Of a stretch of DNA of 27,368 nucleotides, positions 1 to 6,971 are shown piece by piece. Source of the stretch: a virus. The DNA lies in IMG/VR virus record IMGVR_UViG_3300020595_002102, positions 1-27,368 of that record; one strand, written 5' to 3'. The notes beneath the pieces were generated by a model. That model worked only from the letters and a program-made list of their open reading frames with translations. It had not been told where the DNA came from and did not search any database. Every line of letters starts with the position of its first letter. Position 1 is the first letter of the stretch. The translations under genes were made by a program, and so were the position numbers.

Positions 1-2
1 CT

Positions 3-335
3 GATATTAAGATGCAGATGCAAGATGCTGAGTTTGACCATCTACAAGACATGGCTCACCATGAAGAACATAAACGTCTAATCGAACATGATATTGCTAT
101 CTCTAAAGAGACAGGGTTCTTTGCAGGTCTTAAAAAGGGCGTACGTCCTATTATCACCTATTGTTTCTTTGGATTTTTCTTATTCTATAAAACCGTACTA
201 GTAATGGAAGCGATGAAAGCAGGACTAAATTTGTCCGATATCTCTGATGTTATCTGGGACCCACAGTCTCAATCTATCTTCGCAGCAATTATTTCATTCT
301 GGTTTGGATCACGAGCAGTTGAAAAATTAAAGTAA
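3..335 (+). CDS. Holin-like small membrane protein (5' end probably outside window)
   Basis: The frame is open to the left edge. The first ATG (12) has no ribosome binding site, so the true start is probably upstream. The visible part has a charged, His/Glu-rich N-terminal half followed by a hydrophobic segment (about residues 45-65, RPIITYCFFGFF) and a second one near the C-terminus (IFAAIISFWFGSRAVEKL). A basic RP before the first segment and a terminal FWFGSRA..K segment resemble the three-TM holin family of gene-transfer agents and marine phages (GTA_holin_3TM). Holins make holes in the inner membrane to time lysis. Family assignment is from recalled similarity; another small inner-membrane protein remains possible. 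Confidence 0.55.
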   Translation, partial: DIKMQMQDAEFDHLQDMAHHEEHKRLIEHDIAISKETGFFAGLKKGVRPIITYCFFGFFLFYKTVLVMEAMKAGLNLSDISDVIWDPQSQSIFAAIISFWFGSRAVEKLK

Positions 336-338
336 CTG

Positions 339-367
339 TTTACAAATTTCGTGATCTGATATATAAT
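339..367 (+). promoter_or_regulatory. Sigma70-type promoter for the ribonucleotide reductase gene
   Basis: A -35 box TTTACA (339-344) and a perfect -10 box TATAAT (362-367) are separated by exactly 17 bp in the gap after the holin-like gene. Transcription would start near 374 and leave a leader of about 35 bases with AGAGG (396-400) before the ATG at 409. The same layout recurs near 3766, 23812 and 25740. Confidence 0.8.
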
Positions 368-408
368 ACCTAATTCTAAAAATTCAAGCATAAAAAGAGG
401 TACGTTCT

Positions 409-2625
409 ATGACTAATAGTCTAGACATGAGGGATTTTCTGTCTCAAACTAAATTTTACGACTCATATTCCAGATACATCGATGATGAAAACCGCTATGA
501 GAGTTGGGATGAATCTGTTGACCGTGTTATGGCTATGCATAAGGACTATTATAAAGATCAGATGAGTACTGCATTGGCAGGAGAAATGGCTACTGCTTCT
601 AATGCATATAAAGAAAAACGCGTACTCGGCGCACAACGTGCTTTACAGTTTGGTGGTGACCAGCTGCTTAAACATCAAATGAAAATGTATAACTGTACGT
701 CTTCATATGTAGACCGTGCATCTTTCTTCGGTGAGTACTTTTACATTTTGCTTTGTGGTGCAGGTGCAGGTTTTTCTGTACAAACCCACCATGTAGACAA
801 GCTTCCTCAGGTTGTAGATCGCAAGAAGCAGGCTAAAGGTTATGTTGTAGAAGATTCAATTGAAGGCTGGGCATCTGCGTTGGACGTATTGATGTCTTCA
901 TACTTTGTAGGTGGTGGTAACTACCCTGAGTTTGAAGGACGACGTGTATTCTTTGACCTGACAAATATCCGTCCGCGCGGTGCTAAAATCTCTGGTGGAT
1001 TTAAAGCGCCCGGTCCTGACGGTTTGCGTATGGCTTTGGATCGTATTGAGTACTTGATTCAAGGTCAAGTAATGGGTAAAAGCAATCCTGTTTCTTTACG
1101 CCCAATCCATGTCTACGATATTGCGATGCATTGTGCTGACGCGGTTCTGAGCGGCGGTGTGCGGCGTTCTGCTACTATCTGTTTGTTCTCACCAACTGAC
1201 ACAGAGATGATGAGTGCAAAGACTGGTAATTGGTTTGTAGATAACCCACAGCGTGCACGTTCTAATAACTCTGCGGTGATTGTACGTAAAGAAACCAAAA
1301 AAGAAGACTTTATGGCAATCATGGACAGCATTAAGCAGTTTGGTGAACCAGGGTTTGTATTTGTAGAATCCACAGAGCATACAACCAATCCGTGTGTAGA
1401 AATTGGTATGTTCCCACAGATTGATGGCGAATCTGGTTGGCAAGGATGCAATTTGACAGAGATTAATGGTGGTCAATGTGTAGATGAGGAATCATTCTAT
1501 AAAGCATGTGAAGCAGCATCGATCCTTGGTACTCTTCAGGCTGGCTACACTGACTTTAAATTCTTATCTGATACATCCAAAAAGATCTTTGACCGCGAGG
1601 CTTTGCTTGGTGTATCGATTACTGGATGGATGAATAACCCTGATGTACTATTCGATGAAAAGATTTTGGAAAAGGGTGCCAAAATTGTTAAAGAGACTAA
1701 TGCTCGACTTGCTGCTCTTATCGGTATCAATCCTGCTGCTCGGACTACTTGTGTTAAGCCTAGCGGGAATGCTTCTGTCCTCTTGGGTACAGCAAGTGGA
1801 ATCCATGCTGAGCACGCTGAAAGATATATTCGCAACATTCAGTTGAATAAAGAGTCTGAGATTGCACAGTTAATTGCTAAGACTAATCCTGATATGGTTG
1901 AAGAATCAGTTTGGTCTGCAGCTGGTAGCGATTGGGTTGTATCATTCCCTATTACACCTAAGCCAGGTTCTATTCTTAAAGATGAACTGATTGGACCTAA
2001 GCACCTTGATCTTGTAGGAAAAGCGCAAAAACATTGGGTAAATACAGGTAAGAACAAAGAACTTTGTGCAGACCCAACCGTATCTCATAACGTATCAAAC
2101 ACAATTTTAGTGGAGGATTGGGACGAAGTTGCAGAATATGTTTATAGCAATAGGAATAGCTTTGCTGGTATTTCTTTCTTGTCTACTTCTGGCGATAAGG
2201 ATTTCAATCAAGCGCCAAACACTGAAGTCATCGACGCTGAGAAGATGGTTGAAAAGTATGGAGTGGCTTCTGTATTAGCCTCTGGTCTCGTTGTGGATGG
2301 CCTGCAGGCATTCGGAGACCTTTGGATGGCTTGTTCTACAGCTCAAGGATTTGGTGAGGATATTTCTCAAGAAAACTCTAAGAACACTATGAAGAAAGAT
2401 TGGGTGCGTCGATTCCAGGCGTTTGCCAGTAAGTATTTGGAAGGTGATCTTAAGCAGGCAGAATACTGTTTGAAGGATGCTCACTTGATTCATAAATGGG
2501 AAAAGATCAAAAGGTCATACCAACAGATTGATTGGATTGGTGAGCTTACTGAAAAGAAGTTTACTGACGTCGATACTCTCGGTGCGGCTGCGTGTGCCGG
2601 AGGTGCATGCGAGATCGACTTCTAA
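409..2625 (+). CDS. nrdJ: Adenosylcobalamin-dependent (class II) ribonucleotide reductase, monomeric type
   Basis: The 738-residue protein would reduce ribonucleotides to deoxyribonucleotides for phage DNA synthesis, using a cobalamin-generated thiyl radical. The length matches the monomeric class II ribonucleoside-triphosphate reductase of Lactobacillus (about 739 residues). Residues 327-331 read NPCVE, the radical-cysteine loop, with C329 as likely thiyl site and N327/E331 as catalytic partners. C96 (YNCTSSY) and C347 (GWQGCNLTE) are candidates for the substrate-reducing pair. The C-terminus carries the CX4C relay pair C729/C734 (CAGGAC) four residues from the end. No N-terminal ATP cone is seen, and no class I or III partner subunit is in the window. 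The start has AGAGG 8 bases upstream. The gene stands alone between a strong promoter and an intrinsic terminator. Confidence 0.95.
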   Translation: MTNSLDMRDFLSQTKFYDSYSRYIDDENRYESWDESVDRVMAMHKDYYKDQMSTALAGEMATASNAYKEKRVLGAQRALQFGGDQLLKHQMKMYNCTSSYVDRASFFGEYFYILLCGAGAGFSVQTHHVDKLPQVVDRKKQAKGYVVEDSIEGWASALDVLMSSYFVGGGNYPEFEGRRVFFDLTNIRPRGAKISGGFKAPGPDGLRMALDRIEYLIQGQVMGKSNPVSLRPIHVYDIAMHCADAVLSGGVRRSATICLFSPTDTEMMSAKTGNWFVDNPQRARSNNSAVIVRKETKKEDFMAIMDSIKQFGEPGFVFVESTEHTTNPCVEIGMFPQIDGESGWQGCNLTEINGGQCVDEESFYKACEAASILGTLQAGYTDFKFLSDTSKKIFDREALLGVSITGWMNNPDVLFDEKILEKGAKIVKETNARLAALIGINPAARTTCVKPSGNASVLLGTASGIHAEHAERYIRNIQLNKESEIAQLIAKTNPDMVEESVWSAAGSDWVVSFPITPKPGSILKDELIGPKHLDLVGKAQKHWVNTGKNKELCADPTVSHNVSNTILVEDWDEVAEYVYSNRNSFAGISFLSTSGDKDFNQAPNTEVIDAEKMVEKYGVASVLASGLVVDGLQAFGDLWMACSTAQGFGEDISQENSKNTMKKDWVRRFQAFASKYLEGDLKQAEYCLKDAHLIHKWEKIKRSYQQIDWIGELTEKKFTDVDTLGAAACAGGACEIDF

Positions 2626-2655
2626 CTAGTAATATCAAAACTTAATAAAAATGAT

Positions 2656-2690
2656 AAATAGCTCCAGGTGAATAACTTGGAGCTATTTTT
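2656..2690 (+). terminator. Intrinsic terminator after nrdJ
   Basis: AAATAGCTCCA (2656-2666) pairs perfectly with TGGAGCTATTT (2678-2688). The stem can extend inward by about three more pairs (one G-U) to a 5-base loop, and a run of five T follows at 2686-2690. The next gene starts only 7 bases after the T-run, so its upstream GGAG (2679-2682) lies inside the stem. Confidence 0.85.
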
Positions 2691-2696
2691 GTATAT

Positions 2697-3140
2697 ATGT
2701 GGTATCATGAATTTAAACCGTTTGAGCCAGAAAGTGCTCCGGAAGAATATATTGGATTTGTCTATCGTATTCAAGACTTAGATACAAATAAAAAGTATAT
2801 CGGTAAAAAACTGTTTTGGAATCGACGCAAGACCAAAGTAAAAACTAAAGCCGGTGGTACTAAGACAAAATATGTAACTAAAGAATCCGATTGGAGAAGT
2901 TACTACGGTTCTAATGCTCAACTCAAAGAAGAAGTTGCAAATTACGGACCAGACCCAGAAGCTAAAAAATATTACAGAGAAATTCTTAGGTTATGTAAGA
3001 CCAAAGGCGAATGCTCATACCATGAAGCAAAGTTGCAATTTGAATATGATGTATTATTAAGAGACGATTATTATAATGGTTATATCCAGTGTAGGATTAA
3101 CTCGAAGCATATTAAAAAGGATGAAGATGATGGTGAATAA
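2697..3140 (+). CDS. SegE-like GIY-YIG domain protein
   Basis: The 147-residue protein has the core of the GIY-YIG nuclease fold: GFVYRI at 20-25 stands for GIY, KYIGKK at 33-38 for YIG, a likely metal-binding Glu at 110 (YHEAK), and an Asn at 135 (RINSK). A Lys/Arg-rich stretch (42-60) could bind DNA. Proteins of this size and motif order are common in T4-like phages and are usually labelled SegE-like endonucleases. The family includes homing enzymes, but this one sits between core genes with no sign of a split target, so it may be a resident nuclease. The start is odd: the ATG follows the nrdJ terminator by 7 bases and lacks a free Shine-Dalgarno site. Confidence 0.75.
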   Translation: MWYHEFKPFEPESAPEEYIGFVYRIQDLDTNKKYIGKKLFWNRRKTKVKTKAGGTKTKYVTKESDWRSYYGSNAQLKEEVANYGPDPEAKKYYREILRLCKTKGECSYHEAKLQFEYDVLLRDDYYNGYIQCRINSKHIKKDEDDGE

Positions 3141-3552
3141 GATGACATTACAGATTCATGAAGTGATTAAAAAAGCTGCTAGTCAAAGCAAAAAGGCAGA
3201 TAAGATTAAAGTCTTAAAGGAAAACGAATCTTTTGCTCTTAGGACAATTTTGCAGGGAGCTTATGATTCTAGAATTCAGTTTATTCTCCCAGAGGGTACT
3301 CCTCCTTATACTCCAAATGAACCACACGCGGTACCTAGTACCTTACACAAACAAGTTAAAAGACTTGCTATGTTTGTCAATCCTAAAGCTACCCAATTAA
3401 AAGACTACAAAAGAGAATCTATGTTTATTCAGCTTCTGGAAGGGATTCACCCTGAAGATGCTAAAATCGTATTGCAGGTGAAAGACAAGAAACCATTTAA
3501 AGGTATTTCAGCTGCAGTAGTGAAGGAGGCGTTTCCAAGTATCCTCCCTTAG
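3130..3552 (+). CDS. DUF6433-like conserved T4-type phage protein
   Basis: A protein of about 140 residues of unknown function. The pattern is characteristic: an N-terminal helix (IHEVIKKAA), KADKIKVLKENES, FILPEGTPPY, a helix with KRESMFIQLLEGIHPEDA, and the tail VKDKKPFKGI..VVKEAFPSILP. I recognise this as a family widespread in T4-like phages (DUF6433), from memory. AAGGA at 3117-3121 favours ATG 3127 or 3130. ATG 3142 would best match typical family N-termini but has poor spacing, so the start is uncertain by a few codons. The gene overlaps the end of the SegE-like gene by about 11 bases, which suggests translational coupling. Confidence 0.75.
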   Translation: MVNKMTLQIHEVIKKAASQSKKADKIKVLKENESFALRTILQGAYDSRIQFILPEGTPPYTPNEPHAVPSTLHKQVKRLAMFVNPKATQLKDYKRESMFIQLLEGIHPEDAKIVLQVKDKKPFKGISAAVVKEAFPSILP

Positions 3553-3594
3553 TTACTATGATTTTTGAACCTCAACTACTAAAGGAATCTTTCT

Positions 3595-3762
3595 ATGATC
3601 ATTTCCCAAATCGAAAGACTCAGAAAAGACTATCGTGAACTAGAACACTATGAGTACAAGATGGCAAAAAAAGGTCGTTCAGACCTTGTGAGGAAACTGA
3701 GGCTTAAAAGGGATTTCTTAGGTAAATCAATATCTGATATGGAGGAACAATCCTACACTTAG
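3595..3762 (+). CDS. Small basic hypothetical protein (55 aa)
   Basis: ATG at 3595 has AAAGGA (3581-3586) eight bases upstream, an ideal phage ribosome binding site. The product starts MIISQIERLRKDYRELEHYE and is rich in Lys, Arg and Glu, with an almost entirely helical, possibly coiled-coil character. It has no cysteine or membrane segment. The function is unknown. It is the last gene before the promoter at 3766, whose -35 box begins four bases after the stop codon. Confidence 0.65.
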   Translation: MIISQIERLRKDYRELEHYEYKMAKKGRSDLVRKLRLKRDFLGKSISDMEEQSYT

Positions 3763-3765
3763 TTG

Positions 3766-3794
3766 TGTACAATCACTGAAAATTAGTATATAAT
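3766..3794 (+). promoter_or_regulatory. Sigma70-type promoter
   Basis: A -35 box TGTACA (3766-3771) and -10 box TATAAT (3789-3794) have 17 bp spacing. The -35 is preceded by GT, giving GTTGTGTACA, nearly the same as GCTGTGTACA at the 23812 promoter. It would drive the small genes from 3969 onward through a structured leader of about 165 bases. Confidence 0.75.
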
Positions 3795-3810
3795 AACAGT
3801 ACTGTTGCGG

Positions 3811-3845
3811 GGGGAGAGGTATACACCAATGTATCTTTCCCCTTT
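3811..3845 (+). promoter_or_regulatory. Leader hairpin (attenuator or stabiliser)
   Basis: GGGGAGAGGTAT (3811-3822) can pair along its whole length with GTATCTTTCCCC (3831-3842), with G-U wobbles, closing an 8-base loop. Only three T follow, so it is a weak terminator at best. It begins about 10 bases after the predicted transcription start and encloses a GAGAGG that could be a ribosome binding site for the ATG at 3829. Confidence 0.5.
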
Positions 3846-3948
3846 GCCTATAGTAACATATATGTTACAGTATCAAGTTTATATACAAAAAATGAATTTA
3901 GTGTTGTATTTGTGTAGCTACAAGTTATATATTACATATATAAGCTGA
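3829..3948 (+). CDS. Possible 39-aa leader peptide
   Basis: An ATG inside the loop and closing arm of the leader hairpin opens a 39-codon frame, preceded by GAGAGG 9 bases upstream. The product is Tyr/Leu/Ile-rich (MYLSPLPIVTYMLQYQVYIQ at the start) and ends shortly before the next real gene. It could be a small hydrophobic protein or a regulatory leader peptide, or chance. No family is recognised. Confidence 0.25.
   Translation: MYLSPLPIVTYMLQYQVYIQKMNLVLYLCSYKLYITYIS
3853..3868. repeat. Perfect 16-bp palindrome in the leader
   Basis: GTAACATATATGTTAC is its own reverse complement (8 + 8 bp, no loop). It lies in the leader about 50 bases past the predicted transcription start. It is a candidate protein-binding operator rather than an RNA hairpin, since a loopless stem is poor in RNA. 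Confidence 0.6.
3925..3943. repeat. AT-rich inverted repeat before the 3969 gene
   Basis: TTATATA (3925-3931) and TATATAA (3937-3943) are inverted copies around TTACA. The element could be an operator, a weak hairpin, or part of a further promoter: TATATT at 3927-3932 lies 18 bp from TTGTAT at 3903-3908. It ends shortly before the AAAGGA ribosome binding site (3955-3960). Confidence 0.4.
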
Positions 3949-3968
3949 TTAACTAAAGGACTTACATC

Positions 3969-4277
3969 ATGACAAAGTTTGACAAAACACAGTTCGAATT
4001 CTTCGGTGGATACCTTAACTACCATGGCGACTATGAAGGCGCTGAGTACTACGAAGAAGGTAATTGCCACCCATCCCGTGTAGGTACTCGTAAGCCTCTC
4101 TTTATTGCTCGCTTCAAGCACGGTGGACCTTTTACTAAATCGAAGGTAATGAAGAAAATCGTAGATATGTTCACTGTGGAGCAATACGCCGAAATGATGA
4201 AGATTGGTAACACTCCACTCAATATCATCAAGCAATTCGACCCGGTGTGGTTCAACAAAACTCTTTACGGAAAATAA
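3969..4277 (+). CDS. Hypothetical protein (102 aa)
   Basis: A well-formed gene: AAAGGA (3955-3960) sits eight bases before the ATG. The product is aromatic and acidic in its first third (FEFFGGYLNYHGDYEGAEYY) and basic in the middle. It has no signal peptide, membrane segment or metal-binding motif. I do not recognise the family. Being first after a promoter and structured leader suggests early or high expression, which is inference from position only. Confidence 0.7.
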   Translation: MTKFDKTQFEFFGGYLNYHGDYEGAEYYEEGNCHPSRVGTRKPLFIARFKHGGPFTKSKVMKKIVDMFTVEQYAEMMKIGNTPLNIIKQFDPVWFNKTLYGK

Positions 4278-4280
4278 GAA

Positions 4281-4493
4281 ATGAAACGTCAAACCATACT
4301 CAAGCGGATTGGAGAGCCTAATTTGTCTCTCTTTGACGCTCCGGGTTACTTTTATTTTGAATATGATGATGGTGTTATATTAGAAACACGTAATGTGATG
4401 GTCGATCGGCTTTCACACCTATTTATCGACGAGTGGGTTGAAGAAGGTAAAGACTTCGTAAAGGACATTAAAAATGAAAGCACCCAGACTTAA
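4281..4493 (+). CDS. Conserved small phage protein, function unknown (70 aa)
   Basis: It starts three bases after the preceding stop. The pattern LKRIGEPNLSLFDAPGYFYF, then EYDDGVILETR..MVDRLSHL, then WVEEGKDFVKDI looks like a small alpha/beta protein seen in several T4-like phages, where it has no assigned role. It shares its last 20 bases with the next small gene in another frame, so the three genes from 3969 to 4629 are probably co-translated. Confidence 0.65.
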   Translation: MKRQTILKRIGEPNLSLFDAPGYFYFEYDDGVILETRNVMVDRLSHLFIDEWVEEGKDFVKDIKNESTQT

Positions 4494-4629
4494 AGATTAT
4501 TGGAAGTATAATTTTACCCAGACATTCTGGAATCTATACCTAACTAAAAACCCTATGGCCCGATTGATGGGACTTGATTTTAGTAGCTTCCTAAACAAAA
4601 AGAAAGATGAAAATGACAAAACTGAATGA
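4474..4629 (+). CDS. Small basic hypothetical protein (51 aa)
   Basis: ATG 4474 has AAGGA (4461-4465) eight bases upstream, inside the 3' end of the previous gene. It overlaps that gene by 20 bases and the following HAD gene by 23. The product is aromatic (YWKYNFTQTFWNLYL near the N-terminus) with a Lys/Asp tail. A short amphipathic helix is possible but there is no clear membrane segment. Real expression is supported by the ribosome binding site and by the continuous overlap chain; the function is unknown. Confidence 0.6.
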   Translation: MKAPRLKDYWKYNFTQTFWNLYLTKNPMARLMGLDFSSFLNKKKDENDKTE

Positions 4630-5200
4630 AAAAGTAATCCTCACTGATTGTGATGGTGTACTCGTTGACTGGCTCTTTGGCTTCAAAGAGTTTATGGCTA
4701 ACAAAGGTTACACTGAGCAAGACCCGACTGGCTATGCTGTATGGAAACGGTATGGGCTATTGAATAAGGATAAGGGAAGAGAAATCTGTGAGGAGTTTAA
4801 TAACTCTGCAGCCATTGCTTATTTGACTCCAAACTTAGATGCTATTAAATATGTACGTAAGCTCCACGAAGAAGGTGGATACGTCCTACGTGTAATCACC
4901 TCTTTGTCGTTGAATAAATATGCATACAAAGCACGGCTACAGAACCTTCACGATCTTTTTGGTGAATCTGTAATCGATGAACTTGTTTGCCTAGATACTG
5001 GAGCTGATAAGGATGAGGCGCTCGAGCCTTATCGTGACACTGACTGTGTATGGGTAGAAGACAAAGTTCAAAATGCAGTACTTGGCGATGAATTGGGACT
5101 AAACTCTTTTTTGATTGATCTACCTCACAATCGTCATCTTGAATATCCTAATCGTGTAAACGGCTGGGAAGATATTTACCATTCTATTGTAGGAGTATAA
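4607..5200 (+). CDS. HAD-superfamily phosphatase (phage type)
   Basis: The 197-residue protein is a complete HAD phosphohydrolase. Motif I is TDCDGVLVDW with nucleophile D14 and acid/base D16. Motif II is VITSLS (T98/S99), motif III probably K135 (GADKDEAL), and motif IV WVED with E151/D152 for magnesium. A helical cap lies between motifs I and II. The family includes 5'-nucleotidases and sugar phosphatases; the substrate cannot be read from the sequence. Start ATG 4607 or 4613 cannot be separated because the upstream purine run is weak. A second HAD domain occurs at 5622, but the two are not close copies. Confidence 0.8.
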   Translation: MKMTKLNEKVILTDCDGVLVDWLFGFKEFMANKGYTEQDPTGYAVWKRYGLLNKDKGREICEEFNNSAAIAYLTPNLDAIKYVRKLHEEGGYVLRVITSLSLNKYAYKARLQNLHDLFGESVIDELVCLDTGADKDEALEPYRDTDCVWVEDKVQNAVLGDELGLNSFLIDLPHNRHLEYPNRVNGWEDIYHSIVGV

Positions 5201-5201
5201 A

Positions 5202-5522
5202 ATGAAAGCACTTATTATCGGCAGCGTGTCTATGTTGGCACTTACTGGCTGTGGAGTTAACACATATCCAAGTCTTAATCAATGTACAGATGTATTGTAC
5301 TACACCCCTGAAACTCCAGCATACGCAACTCTCGGTGCAATCGTAGGTTCGATTGGTCTAGGTATTTTGTCTGATGGCGATGTTGCTATGTCTATGATTG
5401 GAGCAGGAGCTGGTGCTGTAGTTGGTACTAACGCTGCTGGTGGTTTGCATTCACACGAGGTGTGTCCTACTTCTGAAGTAACTTATACAGAACCGGAATA
5501 TGAACATGTCTATGAAAAGTAA
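5202..5522 (+). CDS. Glycine-zipper lipoprotein
   Basis: The first 17 residues are a lipoprotein signal: MKA, a hydrophobic stretch, then lipobox LTGC with C17 as the lipidated residue. The mature part contains small-residue, Gly-every-fourth segments (GAIVGSIGLGIL and MIGAGAGAVVGTNAAGG) typical of the glycine-zipper 2TM family that includes the rickettsial 17-kDa antigen and SlyB/OsmB-like outer-membrane lipoproteins. The acidic tail ends in EPEYEHVYEK. AGGAG (5191-5195) gives a strong start. In a phage this would act in the infected cell's envelope, for example in superinfection exclusion or lysis, but that role is inferred. Confidence 0.75.
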   Translation: MKALIIGSVSMLALTGCGVNTYPSLNQCTDVLYYTPETPAYATLGAIVGSIGLGILSDGDVAMSMIGAGAGAVVGTNAAGGLHSHEVCPTSEVTYTEPEYEHVYEK

Positions 5523-5625
5523 TATTCTCGTAGGATTAGTCGGAGCAATTTTTGCTTTGGCTACTCCTGCTAAAGCAGAGACTGCAATTGTAACTGAATC
5601 AAAGCCGTACGTACAGCACCAGTGA
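5506..5625 (+). CDS. Tiny exported peptide, possibly a truncated gene (39 aa)
   Basis: ATG 5506 (CGGAA at 5494-5498 upstream) begins a textbook Sec signal peptide: MSMKSN, a hydrophobic core LVGLVGAIFALA, and an AKA cleavage site. Only about 15 mature residues (ETAIVTESKPYVQHQ) follow before the stop. It overlaps the lipoprotein gene by 17 bases, and its TGA overlaps the GTG start of the next gene in a GTGA junction. The full signal and almost no mature protein suggest the 5' remnant of a periplasmic protein gene cut by insertion of the downstream sugar gene. A genuine micro-peptide is the alternative. Confidence 0.5.
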   Translation: MSMKSNILVGLVGAIFALATPAKAETAIVTESKPYVQHQ

Positions 5626-6971
5626 CGAAACTAGTTCTTTTTGATTTAGATGGCGTCCTTATTGATGCTAAGGAAATACACTATAAAGCTTTAAATCAGG
5701 CTTTAAATGAAGAGTATCGTATTACCAGAGAAGAACATATTAATATATACGATGGTAAAAAGACTACTGAAAAGCTTACAATACTTACAGAATTTAAAGG
5801 CCTTCCAGAAAAATATCATCAATGTATTAGTGATAAGAAACAATCTTTTACCATGGAATTATTGGCTGAACTTAATCCTATTTTTGAAATAACTGAACTG
5901 TTTAAAGAACTTGAAACAAAAGGATATAAGATTGGAGTTTGTTCTAATTCAATTAGAAGAACTGTGCTTACAGCTCTATCTAAAAGTCAACTAATTCACC
6001 ATTGCTCGGTGATTATCTCTAATGAAGATGTAAGAAATTCTAAGCCTCATCCTGAAATGTACTGGAAAGCAATGTCAATTATGGGAGCGCTCCCAGAAGA
6101 AACATTAATTGTTGAAGATTCTCCTCCAGGTCTATTGGCTGCGGAAAGAAGTAGGGCTAAATATATCAGGGTAAATAATCCGTATGATGTTACGAGAGAA
6201 AAGATTTTCTCTAATCTAGAAAGTGGTAAAATAATGAATAAGTGGAAATCCGAAAAATTGAATGTATTAATTCCTATGGCAGGTGCTGGATCTAGGTTTG
6301 CAGCTGCAGGATACACTTTTCCCAAACCTTTAATTCAAGTACATGATAAGCCAATGATCCAGCTAGTAACTGAGAATTTAGGTTTAGATGCTAATTTTAT
6401 CTATGTGGCACAGAAAGAACACAAGAAAAAATATAATCTAGATACTATGTTAAATCTAATCTCTCCAGGGTGTAAAATCATTGAGGTTGATGGTATCACA
6501 GAAGGAGCAGCATGCACGGCTTTACTGGCCAAAGAATTGATTAATAACGATGATCCTTTATTTTTTGCTAACTCAGATCAGTATGTTGACTGGAATCCTG
6601 TTGAGTTTATGTATGAAATGCAGGAAAGAGATGCTGATGGTGGCATTGTAACATTTAAAGCAACTCATCCTAAATGGTCATTCGCAAAGGTAGATGATAA
6701 CGGACTAGTCGCAGAAGTTGCAGAAAAGAATCCTATCTCTGATAACGCTACAGTTGGTTACTATTACTGGAAGCATGGCTCCGACTTTGTGAAGTACGCA
6801 GAGCGGATGATTGAAAAAGATATTAGGGTCAATGGCGAGTTTTATGTTTGTCCGGTATTCAATGAAGCAATTAAAGATGGTAAGCAGATTAGAACGCATG
6901 AAGCAAGAAGAATGTGGGGTCTTGGTACACCAGAAGATTTGGAGTATTTTATAAAAGAAGATATTAAGTAA
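5622..6971 (+). CDS. Fusion of HAD phosphatase and sugar-nucleotidyltransferase
   Basis: Residues 1-200 form a beta-phosphoglucomutase-like HAD domain: D8/D10 (FDLDGVLID), S108-N-S (VCSNS), K141 (SKPHPEMY), E165/D166 (VEDSPPG). Residues 212-449 form a GT-A nucleotidyltransferase: the NTP loop IPMAGAGSRF (217-226), FPKPL (233-237), and the metal-site motif ANSDQ with D319. Such proteins make an NDP-sugar from a sugar-phosphate and NTP, while the HAD half would process a related phosphosugar. The product would feed glycan synthesis; the sugar is unknown. The start is GTG (GTGA overlap with the 39-codon ORF). An internal ATG near residue 205 could release the second domain, but it has a poor ribosome binding site. 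Confidence 0.85.
   Translation: MTKLVLFDLDGVLIDAKEIHYKALNQALNEEYRITREEHINIYDGKKTTEKLTILTEFKGLPEKYHQCISDKKQSFTMELLAELNPIFEITELFKELETKGYKIGVCSNSIRRTVLTALSKSQLIHHCSVIISNEDVRNSKPHPEMYWKAMSIMGALPEETLIVEDSPPGLLAAERSRAKYIRVNNPYDVTREKIFSNLESGKIMNKWKSEKLNVLIPMAGAGSRFAAAGYTFPKPLIQVHDKPMIQLVTENLGLDANFIYVAQKEHKKKYNLDTMLNLISPGCKIIEVDGITEGAACTALLAKELINNDDPLFFANSDQYVDWNPVEFMYEMQERDADGGIVTFKATHPKWSFAKVDDNGLVAEVAEKNPISDNATVGYYYWKHGSDFVKYAERMIEKDIRVNGEFYVCPVFNEAIKDGKQIRTHEARRMWGLGTPEDLEYFIKEDIK

Noticed and set aside
1113-2493. Minus-strand ORFs within nrdJ
   Set aside because: They are short shadows of the reductase frame without ribosome binding sites or recognisable domains.
2697-3140. SegE-like gene as an active homing endonuclease in an intron or intein
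   Set aside because: No interrupted host gene flanks it; nrdJ is intact and its protein has no intein motifs.
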